Positions 33,927 to 41,342 of a stretch of 64,000 nucleotides of DNA are shown piece after piece. Numbering within the stretch: the stretch's first letter is position 1; each line of letters starts with the position of its first letter. This DNA comes from Agarivorans gilvus (GTDB lineage Bacteria > Pseudomonadota > Gammaproteobacteria > Enterobacterales > Celerinatantimonadaceae). The stretch covers positions 1,822,501-1,886,500 of the forward strand of contig NZ_CP013021.1 in the NCBI RefSeq assembly GCF_001420915.1, given 5' to 3'. The position numbers and the translations under genes were made by a program. The notes below the pieces were generated by a model, which worked only from the letters and a program-made list of their open reading frames with translations, did not search any database and was not told the origin of the DNA.

Positions 33927-34961
33927 TTATAAATCAAAGCCAACTCGGTCGACTAAGCGTGCTGCGGCGGCACGTTGCTCAGCCACTTCTTGCAAGGAAA
34001 TACGGTCAGCTTTAAAACTTCCTAAACTTTCGATGAATTCGTCAGTTTCGATGCCTTCTCGAACCGGTTCTTCAAAGTTCGCGGTAGCATACAAGCCTTG
34101 GGCAGTTTCACCGACTAAAAATTCTAATAGTTTGATGGCGTTATCTTTATTCTTGGCAGTATTTAATAAACCCGCACCAGAAATGTTGATGTGCTGACCG
34201 CGGCCACCCACTTGCTGGTCTAAATAGACCACGCGGATCTGTTCCGCCCACTGCTGCTGCTCTGGGCTCTTAGTATTGTAAAACATCTTGCCCATGTAGT
34301 AACGGTTGGCAATGGCAATATCACACTGCCCTTCAAAAATAGCTTTAGCTTGAGCGCGGTCATTACCTTGAGGTTTACGCGCTAGGTTAGCCTTAACCCC
34401 ACGTAGCCAAGTCTCTGCCACAGCTTCACCGTCTTCAGCGATTACCGAGGCGATCAGACCAATGTTATACACATGTTTACCTGAACGAGTACAAATGCGC
34501 CCTTTCCATTTAGGGTCGGCCAAATCGTTTAGCGACTTAAGTTCGCCTTCTTTAACTCGATCTTTATCTGCATAAATAACCCGTGCGCGAGTGGTTAAAG
34601 CAAACCAAAGGTTATCCGGATGACGCAGGTGAGAAGGAACAACCTCATTCAGTACTGGTGAATTAACCGGTGCAAGTAAACCTGCAGCGCGCACTTCTTC
34701 CAAGCGACCAATGTCTACGGTTAACACCAAATCAGCTGGGTTATTGGCGCCAGCGGCTTTAATCTTTTCAGCTAAACCTTTTTCCGCATGAACCACATTC
34801 ACCTTAATGCCCGTTTCAGCAGTAAATGCATCCGTTAAAGGCTGTAACAAGCTTTGTTGACGGTAGGAGTAAAGGTTAACCTCTTCACCCGCATAACTTG
34901 GCCCAGCAACTAACAAGCTAGCTAACAATGGTAAGGTAGAAAAAAAACCAAATTTTTTCAC
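33927..34961 (-). CDS. fbpA: ferric iron periplasmic binding protein, FbpA/FutA type
   Basis: About 344 residues from the GTG at 34961, which has GGGGA seven bases upstream and starts a clean signal peptide (KKFGFFSTLPLLASLLVAG, then PSYA); a GTG at 34988 would overlap the Fur-like site. Family features: EEVNLYSYRQQSLLQPL, DLVLTVDIGRLEEV, and the tyrosine pair in IANRYYMGKM that binds ferric iron, then VYLDQQVGGRGQHINISGAG. First gene of fbpABC, probably iron-repressed. Confidence 0.92.
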   Translation of the reverse strand: MKKFGFFSTLPLLASLLVAGPSYAGEEVNLYSYRQQSLLQPLTDAFTAETGIKVNVVHAEKGLAEKIKAAGANNPADLVLTVDIGRLEEVRAAGLLAPVNSPVLNEVVPSHLRHPDNLWFALTTRARVIYADKDRVKEGELKSLNDLADPKWKGRICTRSGKHVYNIGLIASVIAEDGEAVAETWLRGVKANLARKPQGNDRAQAKAIFEGQCDIAIANRYYMGKMFYNTKSPEQQQWAEQIRVVYLDQQVGGRGQHINISGAGLLNTAKNKDNAIKLLEFLVGETAQGLYATANFEEPVREGIETDEFIESLGSFKADRISLQEVAEQRAAAARLVDRVGFDL

Positions 34962-34986
34962 AGACAGATCCCCAAAAAAGTTAAAC

Positions 34987-35005
34987 ACTAATCGTTATCA
35001 TTTGG
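34987..35005 (-). promoter_or_regulatory. candidate Fur box upstream of fbpA
   Basis: The 19-base minus-strand window containing AAATGATAACGATTAG matches the E. coli Fur consensus at 12 of 19 positions, including ATGATAA in one piece. It ends 26 bases before the GTG start. Position and target fit Fur control. Confidence 0.5.
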
Positions 35006-35051
35006 CTTAAGGTTAACATGGCTAACTAAAATTGACTACCAGTAAAACATG

Positions 35052-35076
35052 AAAAAGGCCTGCAAAGCAGGCCTTT
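35052..35076 (-). terminator. glnK-amtB terminator
   Basis: Minus-strand stem AAAGGCCTGC/GCAGGCCTTT with a 3-base loop followed by T's, after the amtB stop. Confidence 0.9.
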
Positions 35077-35101
35077 AAATCAAGGTTTTGTTAACTAAAT
35101 A

Positions 35102-36364
35102 TTAGCTAGAAGATTTTACTGTTACGAACTCAGGGTAGGCATCGATGCCACAATCTGAAAGGTCCATACCGTTCATTTCTTCTTCTTCTGAAACTCGGAT
35201 ACCCATTACGGCTTTCAAGATGCTCCACACGATGAAGCTTGAAACAAATACCCAACCAAAGATAGTTAGAGCACCAACAATTTGGCCACCGAAGCTAGCG
35301 TCACCGTTAGTAATTGGCACAATCAATAGACCGAACAAGCCAACCACACCGTGCACAGAGATAGCACCTACTGGATCGTCAATCTTAATTTTGTCGAAGA
35401 ATACGATAGAAGCAACTACCAATACGCCAGCTACAGCACCAAATAAGGTGGCTTGAAGCGCAGTTGGAGTAGAAGGTTCAGCAGTAATGGCCACTAGACC
35501 GGCTAACGCGCCATTCAATAGCATGGTTAGGTCAGCTTTACCCCAAGTTAACTTACATACGATAAGTGCAGTAAGTGAACCGGCAGCCGCAGCAGCGTTA
35601 GTGTTTAGGAATACCATTGCAACAGAGTGAGCGTTAGCAGCATCGGCTAGTTTCAATACAGAGCCACCGTTGAAGCCGAACCAACCCATCCATAAGATGA
35701 AGGTACCTACGGTCGCTAGCGGCATGTTAGAACCAGGGATTGGGTTAATAGAACCGTTTTTACCGTATTTACCTTTACGAGCACCTAGTAGTAATACACC
35801 GGCTAGTGCAGCTGAAGCACCGGCTAAGTGAACAATACCTGAACCCGCGAAGTCAAAGAAGTTAAGTTCGTACAGACCAAACACAGATTGACCACCCCAA
35901 GTCCAGCTACCTTCTAGAGGGTAGATGAAACCAGTAAGCACTACGGCGAAAATCAAGAAGGCCCAAAGCTTCATACGCTCAGCTACGGCACCAGATACAA
36001 TTGACATAGCGGTAGCAACGAATACTACTTGGAAGAAGAAGTCTGAAGCACCAGAGTAAACACTTCCGCCCTCAAAGCCTTCTTCGGCTTTAGACGCTAA
36101 GATGCCGCCTAGGTCAAAGGCTTCAATGCCAGATAAGAATGCTGTTCCGTCGTACATGATGGCGTAACCGCAAATCAAGTACATCACACAAGCAATAGAA
36201 TAAAGAGCGATGTTTTTAGTTAAAATTTCTGTGGTGTTTTTAGCGCGAACTAAACCAGCTTCCAACATTGAGAAACCAGCAGCCATCCACATAACTAAGG
36301 CGCCACACACCAAAAAGTAAAAGGTGTCGATGGCGTATTGCAGTTGATAAATTTCGTTTTCCAT
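35102..36364 (-). CDS. amtB: ammonium transporter AmtB
   Basis: 420 residues with about eleven membrane helices. The twin pore histidines are in GSGIVHLAGASAALAGVL and GAISVHGVVGLFGLL; the conserved FFQVVFVATAMSIVSGAVAERM and FGFNGGS motifs are present. The N-terminus (YFLVCGALVMWMAAG) looks like a first membrane helix and not a cleaved signal, and the C-terminal tail is short. AmtB admits ammonium when nitrogen is scarce and is blocked by GlnK, whose gene is 45 bases upstream. Confidence 0.95.
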   Translation of the reverse strand: MENEIYQLQYAIDTFYFLVCGALVMWMAAGFSMLEAGLVRAKNTTEILTKNIALYSIACVMYLICGYAIMYDGTAFLSGIEAFDLGGILASKAEEGFEGGSVYSGASDFFFQVVFVATAMSIVSGAVAERMKLWAFLIFAVVLTGFIYPLEGSWTWGGQSVFGLYELNFFDFAGSGIVHLAGASAALAGVLLLGARKGKYGKNGSINPIPGSNMPLATVGTFILWMGWFGFNGGSVLKLADAANAHSVAMVFLNTNAAAAAGSLTALIVCKLTWGKADLTMLLNGALAGLVAITAEPSTPTALQATLFGAVAGVLVVASIVFFDKIKIDDPVGAISVHGVVGLFGLLIVPITNGDASFGGQIVGALTIFGWVFVSSFIVWSILKAVMGIRVSEEEEMNGMDLSDCGIDAYPEFVTVKSSS

Positions 36365-36409
36365 AATTACTTCCCCGTAATCCCTATTATTAGCTAGCTA
36401 AGCTCAAGC

Positions 36410-36748
36410 TTAGATAGCCTCTCCATCCATTTCGCCAGTACGAATACGAACAACATTGCTTAAGTCATAAACAAAAATTTTGCCGTCACCAATTTTGCCG
36501 GTGTAAGCTGCACTTGAAATCGCTTCAATAATGCGGTCTACATTTTCTGAGCTAGTGGCAATTTCTAGCTTCACTTTTGGCAAAAAATCGACTTGGTATT
36601 CAGCACCACGATAAAGTTCTGTGTGACCTTTTTGACGGCCAAACCCCTTTACCTCTGACACAGTCAAACCATCTACGCCTACTTCAGCAATGGCTTCACG
36701 CACGTCATCCAATTTGAATGGCTTAATTATCGCGCTAATTAGTTTCAT
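36410..36748 (-). CDS. glnK: nitrogen regulatory protein P-II, GlnK
   Basis: 112-residue PII signalling protein. The T-loop GHTELYRGAEYQVDFLPK has the uridylylated tyrosine (Tyr51 in family numbering), and the binding loops TGKIGDGKIFV and VVRIRTGE are intact. GlnK blocks AmtB and signals nitrogen status to NtrB and GlnE. Its position before amtB, plus a sigma-54 promoter and NtrC sites, makes GlnK the better name over GlnB. Confidence 0.95.
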   Translation of the reverse strand: MKLISAIIKPFKLDDVREAIAEVGVDGLTVSEVKGFGRQKGHTELYRGAEYQVDFLPKVKLEIATSSENVDRIIEAISSAAYTGKIGDGKIFVYDLSNVVRIRTGEMDGEAI

Positions 36749-36795
36749 TTGAGCTCCTCCAAAGAGTCATCGTTAACTTTTCCCTCTTAAGCAAA

Positions 36796-36811
36796 TACAA
36801 AGCTTATGCCA
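36796..36811 (-). promoter_or_regulatory. sigma-54 promoter of glnK-amtB
   Basis: Minus-strand TGGCATAAGCTTTGTA against the consensus TGGCACRNNNNTTGCW: the -24 GG and the -12 G of the GC pair are correctly spaced. Start near 36785, about 37 bases before glnK. Confidence 0.75.
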
Positions 36812-36876
36812 AAAGGAATAAAAACTTTTATTTCAATAACTTAACTCAGCGATAAAAAATTAAAGCATCAAGGTAA

Positions 36877-36923
36877 GCACCAACTTGGTGCGCTTTTTTT
36901 GTGAACTGCGCCATATAGGTTCA
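36877..36923 (-). promoter_or_regulatory. NtrC enhancer: two sites upstream of glnK
   Basis: Site 1, GCACCAACTTGGTGC (36877-36891), matches the inner twelve positions of TGCACCANNNTGGTGCA. Site 2, TGCGCCATATAGGTTCA (36907-36923), matches 11 of 14. Their centres are 31 bases apart and about 99 and 130 bases upstream of the predicted start, close to the glnAp2 enhancer of E. coli. Confidence 0.7.
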
Positions 36924-37096
36924 AACAACTAACAAGCATAAAAAAGCAGCACTAATAGTGTGCAAAGTCAGTTATAAAGGGAGTGAGCGTTTGAAGAAAA
37001 GGAAGGGCTAAAAATTTAACTAAATGATAACAAGAGGTTTTTTTAAATGAATCTACATTAAAGGCCAAACGCGAGCCAAGCTAAGTTTGCACCAGC
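36924..37096. other. rest of the intergenic region between yacL and the NtrC enhancer
   Basis: Together with the enhancer and promoter this makes a 348-base gap between yacL and glnK. The remainder holds no gene or terminator that I can recognise. Confidence 0.4.
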
Positions 37097-37444
37097 TTAA
37101 TAAGAAGCAATTGCATTTAACAGCTCAATGAAATCATCAAAGCCACAGCTGCTCTCGCTGGCATCCAAGCTCATTGGCTGGTCGATGAGAAAGCTAGGCT
37201 GCTCTAGGGAGTCTTCCGATACAGAAATCAGGATTTCATCTCGATTAGCGATGAAACGAAACTCATCGCTATCCAATCGTAATTCAGCGAGCTCATGTAA
37301 TGCCATTAACCGGGCCACGAGCTGCTGTGGAAATTGACGATTTTTATTGATTTCTCGTTCTAACCACATCGCTAAACAACGATGTTCATCACCACAATCA
37401 ATCAGTAAGTCACCGTCTAAAGAACGGCGTATCATCAATTCCAT
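37097..37444 (-). CDS. yacL: YacL family protein (UPF0231)
   Basis: 115 residues (E. coli YacL 120). Resemblance is in the N-terminal strand (DGDLLIDCGDEHRCLAMWLE), the ISVSEDSLE-like middle and the conserved end CGFDDFIELLNAIASY, matching CGVEDFLQVVAAY of YacL. Function unknown. In E. coli yacL is next to acnB; here it is in the same neighbourhood, two genes away. It starts 9 bases after the response regulator gene and is likely co-transcribed with it. Confidence 0.8.
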   Translation of the reverse strand: MELMIRRSLDGDLLIDCGDEHRCLAMWLEREINKNRQFPQQLVARLMALHELAELRLDSDEFRFIANRDEILISVSEDSLEQPSFLIDQPMSLDASESSCGFDDFIELLNAIASY

Positions 37445-37453
37445 AATTACACT

Positions 37454-38272
37454 TTAGTTACTCGCACAGGCTGCTGCTAAGTTTACGCTAACCTTAGTCT
37501 CAAGCCTAGTGGGAACCAAATCATAAGCCGCATTCGGTTTAAGCTTAAAGCGAGCCGCTACCGCAGCCTTGAGTTTAGTATCTAAAGTTTCAAGGTTAAG
37601 TGGTTTTATCACCAAGCCCTGCACATCTAACAATACGTTAAAACCAAGCAAGGGTTTACTGGCTTCAGAGCTTAGCGACACTATCGCAACGTCTGAACTG
37701 GCCAATGTATTACCGGTACGAATTTCTTTAATCAACTCAAGACCTTGGTAATCTTCTAGCTCGGCATCAACAACCACAGCCTGAAACTCGTGACTCATGA
37801 GTCGCTGATGTAGCTCGTCTACATCAGAAAATACCTCAAGGTATTTCAGTTCACCTTCAGCTTTAGCAGATTGGATCTGCTCACAAGTATCTGGGTCACT
37901 AAATAAAACAGCCTTGGGGTGCTCGAGCTTAGCTTCAGGCTTGAGCAGGTTTAACTCGGTCACCGATTCACATCTCGCGATATAACCCTTTTTAGGAATA
38001 GTAGCAATAGTGAGCTCAGTATTGTTAACGGTGGTGAGAACTTTGCGCAACTGGGAGATGTGCTGATTGATGGTATGATCGGAGACACTGCGTCCCCAAA
38101 CAGCCTCAGACAAGTCGTCTCTTCCTACAACTTGATTAACATGTTTGCACAAATACCCCAGCAAATGGGTTCTTAACGGACCTAAATAGGCAGTTCTATC
38201 CTTAAACGTAATACTATTTTGGCTCATATCAACGGCCAAGGGGCCAACTACAACAACATCATTAAAGGACAT
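37454..38272 (-). CDS. response regulator with inverted domains (N-terminal winged helix, C-terminal receiver)
   Basis: 272 residues from the ATG at 38272, with GGAAG five bases upstream. Residues about 5-105 form an OmpR/PhoB-type winged helix (AYLGPLRTHLLGYLCKHVNQ, VGRDDLSEAVWG, HTINQHISQLRKVL, IPKKGYIARC). Residues about 120-245 look like a receiver: VVVDAELEDYQGLELIKEI with candidate phosphoacceptor Asp169, VSLSSEA at the Thr/Ser switch and VIKPLN with Lys223; the usual acidic pair is degenerate. There is no membrane segment, unlike ToxR or CadC. No histidine kinase gene is close. It is followed by yacL. Confidence 0.72.
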   Translation of the reverse strand: MSFNDVVVVGPLAVDMSQNSITFKDRTAYLGPLRTHLLGYLCKHVNQVVGRDDLSEAVWGRSVSDHTINQHISQLRKVLTTVNNTELTIATIPKKGYIARCESVTELNLLKPEAKLEHPKAVLFSDPDTCEQIQSAKAEGELKYLEVFSDVDELHQRLMSHEFQAVVVDAELEDYQGLELIKEIRTGNTLASSDVAIVSLSSEASKPLLGFNVLLDVQGLVIKPLNLETLDTKLKAAVAARFKLKPNAAYDLVPTRLETKVSVNLAAACASN

Positions 38273-38320
38273 ATCGTCTTCCAACAGCAAGCGAATAAAC
38301 TAGTAATTCTAGCGCTCCCC

Positions 38321-38349
38321 TTTATACAGTAAAAACTGAAATCTTCCAA
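38321..38349 (-). promoter_or_regulatory. promoter of the inverted response regulator gene
   Basis: Minus-strand TTGGAA (38344-38349), 17-base spacer, TATAAA (38321-38326). The start codon is about 42 bases after the predicted start. Confidence 0.55.
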
Positions 38350-38466
38350 GTTGGACAGTATATAATAGGGAGTTTTATGTTTATTTTGTAATATTGAGCG
38401 AAAAAATTGATATTTTTTAGTCTTAAATATAATAACAGCTCAGCTTGGGGTTTGGCTAGCAGATAT

Positions 38467-38490
38467 AAAAAAACGCGGCATAGGCCGCGT
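38467..38490 (-). terminator. acnB terminator
   Basis: Minus-strand stem ACGCGGC/GCCGCGT with a 4-base loop followed by T7. Confidence 0.9.
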
Positions 38491-38510
38491 TTTGTTTTTC
38501 AAACTAGCAA

Positions 38511-41108
38511 TTAAACTGCTTTTTGAATGATTACATCATCAGCTTTATCAGTGTAATCACTAATTTGATCGAAGTTCAGATAACGATAAGTATCGGCTGC
38601 AGTCGCATTGATCTGCGCTGCATATTCTAAGTACTCTTCCGGCGTAGGAAGCTTACCTAAAATCGCCGCTACCGCAGCTAACTCTGCTGAAGCTAAGAAC
38701 ACATTGGCTCCAGTACCTAAACGGTTAGGGAAGTTACGTGTTGAGGTAGATACAACGGTAGAATTATCGGCGACTCGCGCTTGGTTACCCATACACAAAG
38801 AACAACCAGGGATCTCGGTACGAGCGCCCACACGACCATAAATGCCGTAATAGCCCTCTTTAGTTAACTGTTTCTGATCCATACGTGTTGGAGGGGCTAC
38901 CCACATCCGCGTTGGCAAGGCGCCTTTATGTTGATCAAGCAACTTACCGGCCGCGCGGAAGTGACCAATATTGGTCATACAGGATCCCAAGAACACTTCA
39001 TCGATTGGCTGACCAGCCACTTCTGACAGCAAACGAGCATCGTCTGGGTCATTCGGTGCACACAGCACCGGTTCGCGGATCTCCGCCAAGTCGATTTCAA
39101 TCACTTCAGCGTATTCTGCGTCGGCATCGGCTTCCATCAACTCTGGATTAGCAATCCACTCTTCCATTGCAGTGATTCGACGCTCAATAGTACGTCTGTC
39201 ACCATAGCCTTCAGCAATCATCCACTTCAACATCACAATGTTTGAATTGAGGTATTCAATGATCGGCTCTTTACCTAATTTAATAGTACAACCAGCAGCG
39301 CTGCGCTCAGCTGAGGCATCCGACAACTCAAAAGCCTGCTCCACTTTTAGAGATTCAAGACCTTCAATTTCTAAGATTCGACCAGAGAAAATGTTTTTCT
39401 TACCTTTCTTCTCTACGGTTAATAAACCGCGTTGAATAGCCGCATAAGGAATGGCATGTACTAAGTCACGCAGGGTCACACCGGGTTGCATTTCCCCTTT
39501 AAAGCGAACCAAAACTGACTCAGGCATATCCAAAGGCATAACACCAGTGGCAGCAGCAAAAGCCACTAAGCCAGAACCCGCAGGGAAAGAAATACCAATT
39601 GGGAAACGGGTATGTGAGTCACCACCGGTTCCTACGGTATCGGGCAACAACATACGGTTTAACCAAGAGTGAATAATGCCGTCACCAGGGCGCAGCGACA
39701 CACCACCACGGTTCATGATGAAGTCAGGCAGTGTATGGTGAGTATTAACATCTACCGGCTTAGGATAAGCGGCGGTATGACAGAAAGACTGCATGGTTAA
39801 GTCGGCTGAGAAGCCCAAACAAGCTAAGTCTTTTAACTCATCGCGCGTCATTGGGCCGGTGGTATCTTGTGAACCCACGGTGGTCATTTTCGGCTCACAA
39901 TATTGGCCAGCGCGAATACCCGCTACGCCACATGCTTTACCTACCATTTTCTGCGCTAGGGTGAAGCCTTTAGTTGAAGCTGCCACATCTTGTGGGCGCT
40001 TAAATACCGTTGAAGGCTCTAAGCCTAAAGAAGCGCGAGCTCGGTCAGTCAAGCCACGGCCAATAATTAATGGAATACGACCACCCGCACGAACTTCATC
40101 AAGTAAGACTTCTGTTTTCAACTTAAACGTAGAGATAACTTCGTCAGTACCGGCCTTTTTCACTTCACCAGCAAATGGGTAGATATCAATAACATCTCCC
40201 ATAGCAAGCGCTTCTACGTCTAGCTCAATTGGCAAAGCTCCGGCATCTTCCATGGTATTGAAGAAGATTGGAGCAATTTTACCGCCCAAGCAGAAACCAC
40301 CAGCGCGTTTGTTAGGTACGTAAGGAATATCATCGCCCATAAGCCAAAGAACAGAGTTGGTCGCCGATTTACGTGAAGAACCGGTTCCCACTACATCACC
40401 CACATACACCAATGGGTGACCTTTTTCTTTTAGCGCTTCAATTTGTTGCATCGGACCAACCACACCGGGCTGATCAGGTTCGATACCTTCGCGCGCGTTT
40501 TTCAGCATGGCTAACGCGTGTAAAGGAATGTCTGGACGAGACCAAGCATCTGGCGCTGGCGATAAATCGTCGGTATTGGTTTCGCCAGTCACTTTAAATA
40601 CCGTGAGTGTCGACTTCTCTGCCACTTCAGGACGGCTTAAAAACCACTCTGCATCGGCCCAGCTTTGCATGATTTGTTGTGCAAACTGATTACCCGCTTT
40701 GGCTTTCTCTTCTACATCGTGAAAAGCATCAAACATTAGCAGGGTATGCGATAAGGCTTTAGCAGCAATTGGAGCCAGCTGCTCATTCTCTAGCAAGGAA
40801 ATTAGCGGCTCAATGTTATAACCACCCTGCATGGTACCAAGTAACTCTGTGGCATAAGCAGGAGACACTAAGGGAGAATTCACTTCACCTGCAGCTACTG
40901 CGGCCAAAAAACCAGCCTTTACATAGGCCGCTTCATCAACACCGGGGGGAATTCGATTCGCGAGTAAGTCGAGTAGAAAGTCTTCTTCACCGGCTGGGGG
41001 CGCTTTAAGTAACTCAACTAATCCTGCAGTTTGTTCAGCATCAAGGGGTTTAGGTACAATACCTTCAACAGCACGCTCTTCGACGTGTTTGCGGTAGCTC
41101 TCTAGCAC
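38511..41108 (-). CDS. acnB: aconitate hydratase B, AcnB
   Basis: Isomerises citrate and isocitrate in the TCA cycle using a [4Fe-4S] cluster; the apo-protein also binds mRNA in E. coli. 865 residues (E. coli 865), nearly colinear with it. The start is GTG at 41108, with AAGGAG six bases upstream. Features: N-terminal HEAT-like domain, swivel domain (GDVVGTGSSRKSATNSVLW), and cluster cysteines in SFCHTAAYPKP and in EIPGCSLCMGNQARV. A TATAAT element lies upstream at 41191-41196 on the minus strand. Confidence 0.97.
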   Translation of the reverse strand: MLESYRKHVEERAVEGIVPKPLDAEQTAGLVELLKAPPAGEEDFLLDLLANRIPPGVDEAAYVKAGFLAAVAAGEVNSPLVSPAYATELLGTMQGGYNIEPLISLLENEQLAPIAAKALSHTLLMFDAFHDVEEKAKAGNQFAQQIMQSWADAEWFLSRPEVAEKSTLTVFKVTGETNTDDLSPAPDAWSRPDIPLHALAMLKNAREGIEPDQPGVVGPMQQIEALKEKGHPLVYVGDVVGTGSSRKSATNSVLWLMGDDIPYVPNKRAGGFCLGGKIAPIFFNTMEDAGALPIELDVEALAMGDVIDIYPFAGEVKKAGTDEVISTFKLKTEVLLDEVRAGGRIPLIIGRGLTDRARASLGLEPSTVFKRPQDVAASTKGFTLAQKMVGKACGVAGIRAGQYCEPKMTTVGSQDTTGPMTRDELKDLACLGFSADLTMQSFCHTAAYPKPVDVNTHHTLPDFIMNRGGVSLRPGDGIIHSWLNRMLLPDTVGTGGDSHTRFPIGISFPAGSGLVAFAAATGVMPLDMPESVLVRFKGEMQPGVTLRDLVHAIPYAAIQRGLLTVEKKGKKNIFSGRILEIEGLESLKVEQAFELSDASAERSAAGCTIKLGKEPIIEYLNSNIVMLKWMIAEGYGDRRTIERRITAMEEWIANPELMEADADAEYAEVIEIDLAEIREPVLCAPNDPDDARLLSEVAGQPIDEVFLGSCMTNIGHFRAAGKLLDQHKGALPTRMWVAPPTRMDQKQLTKEGYYGIYGRVGARTEIPGCSLCMGNQARVADNSTVVSTSTRNFPNRLGTGANVFLASAELAAVAAILGKLPTPEEYLEYAAQINATAADTYRYLNFDQISDYTDKADDVIIQKAV

Positions 41109-41342
41109 GGCTCGCTCCTTATTGTAATAATGCCCGTAGGGGGATATCCATATGTTGGGCCTGCACTATAACTGGCCTCATGGGGTGGTGATTATAGCTG
41201 TTTTAACTATAAATTAAAATATAGATGTTTTAGCAAAAACTCAAAAACAAACACAAAAACATTATATAACAACAAGTTAAACACTTAGTTATACTTTAGC
41301 CACAGAGCCTTAAGTTACATTTAATTCACATTTCAGCAATAT

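Noticed and set aside
36871..36900. GCACCAACTTGGTGC followed by T7 as a plus-strand intrinsic terminator
   Set aside because: No plus-strand gene lies upstream; the palindrome matches NtrC sites and is placed correctly for glnK.
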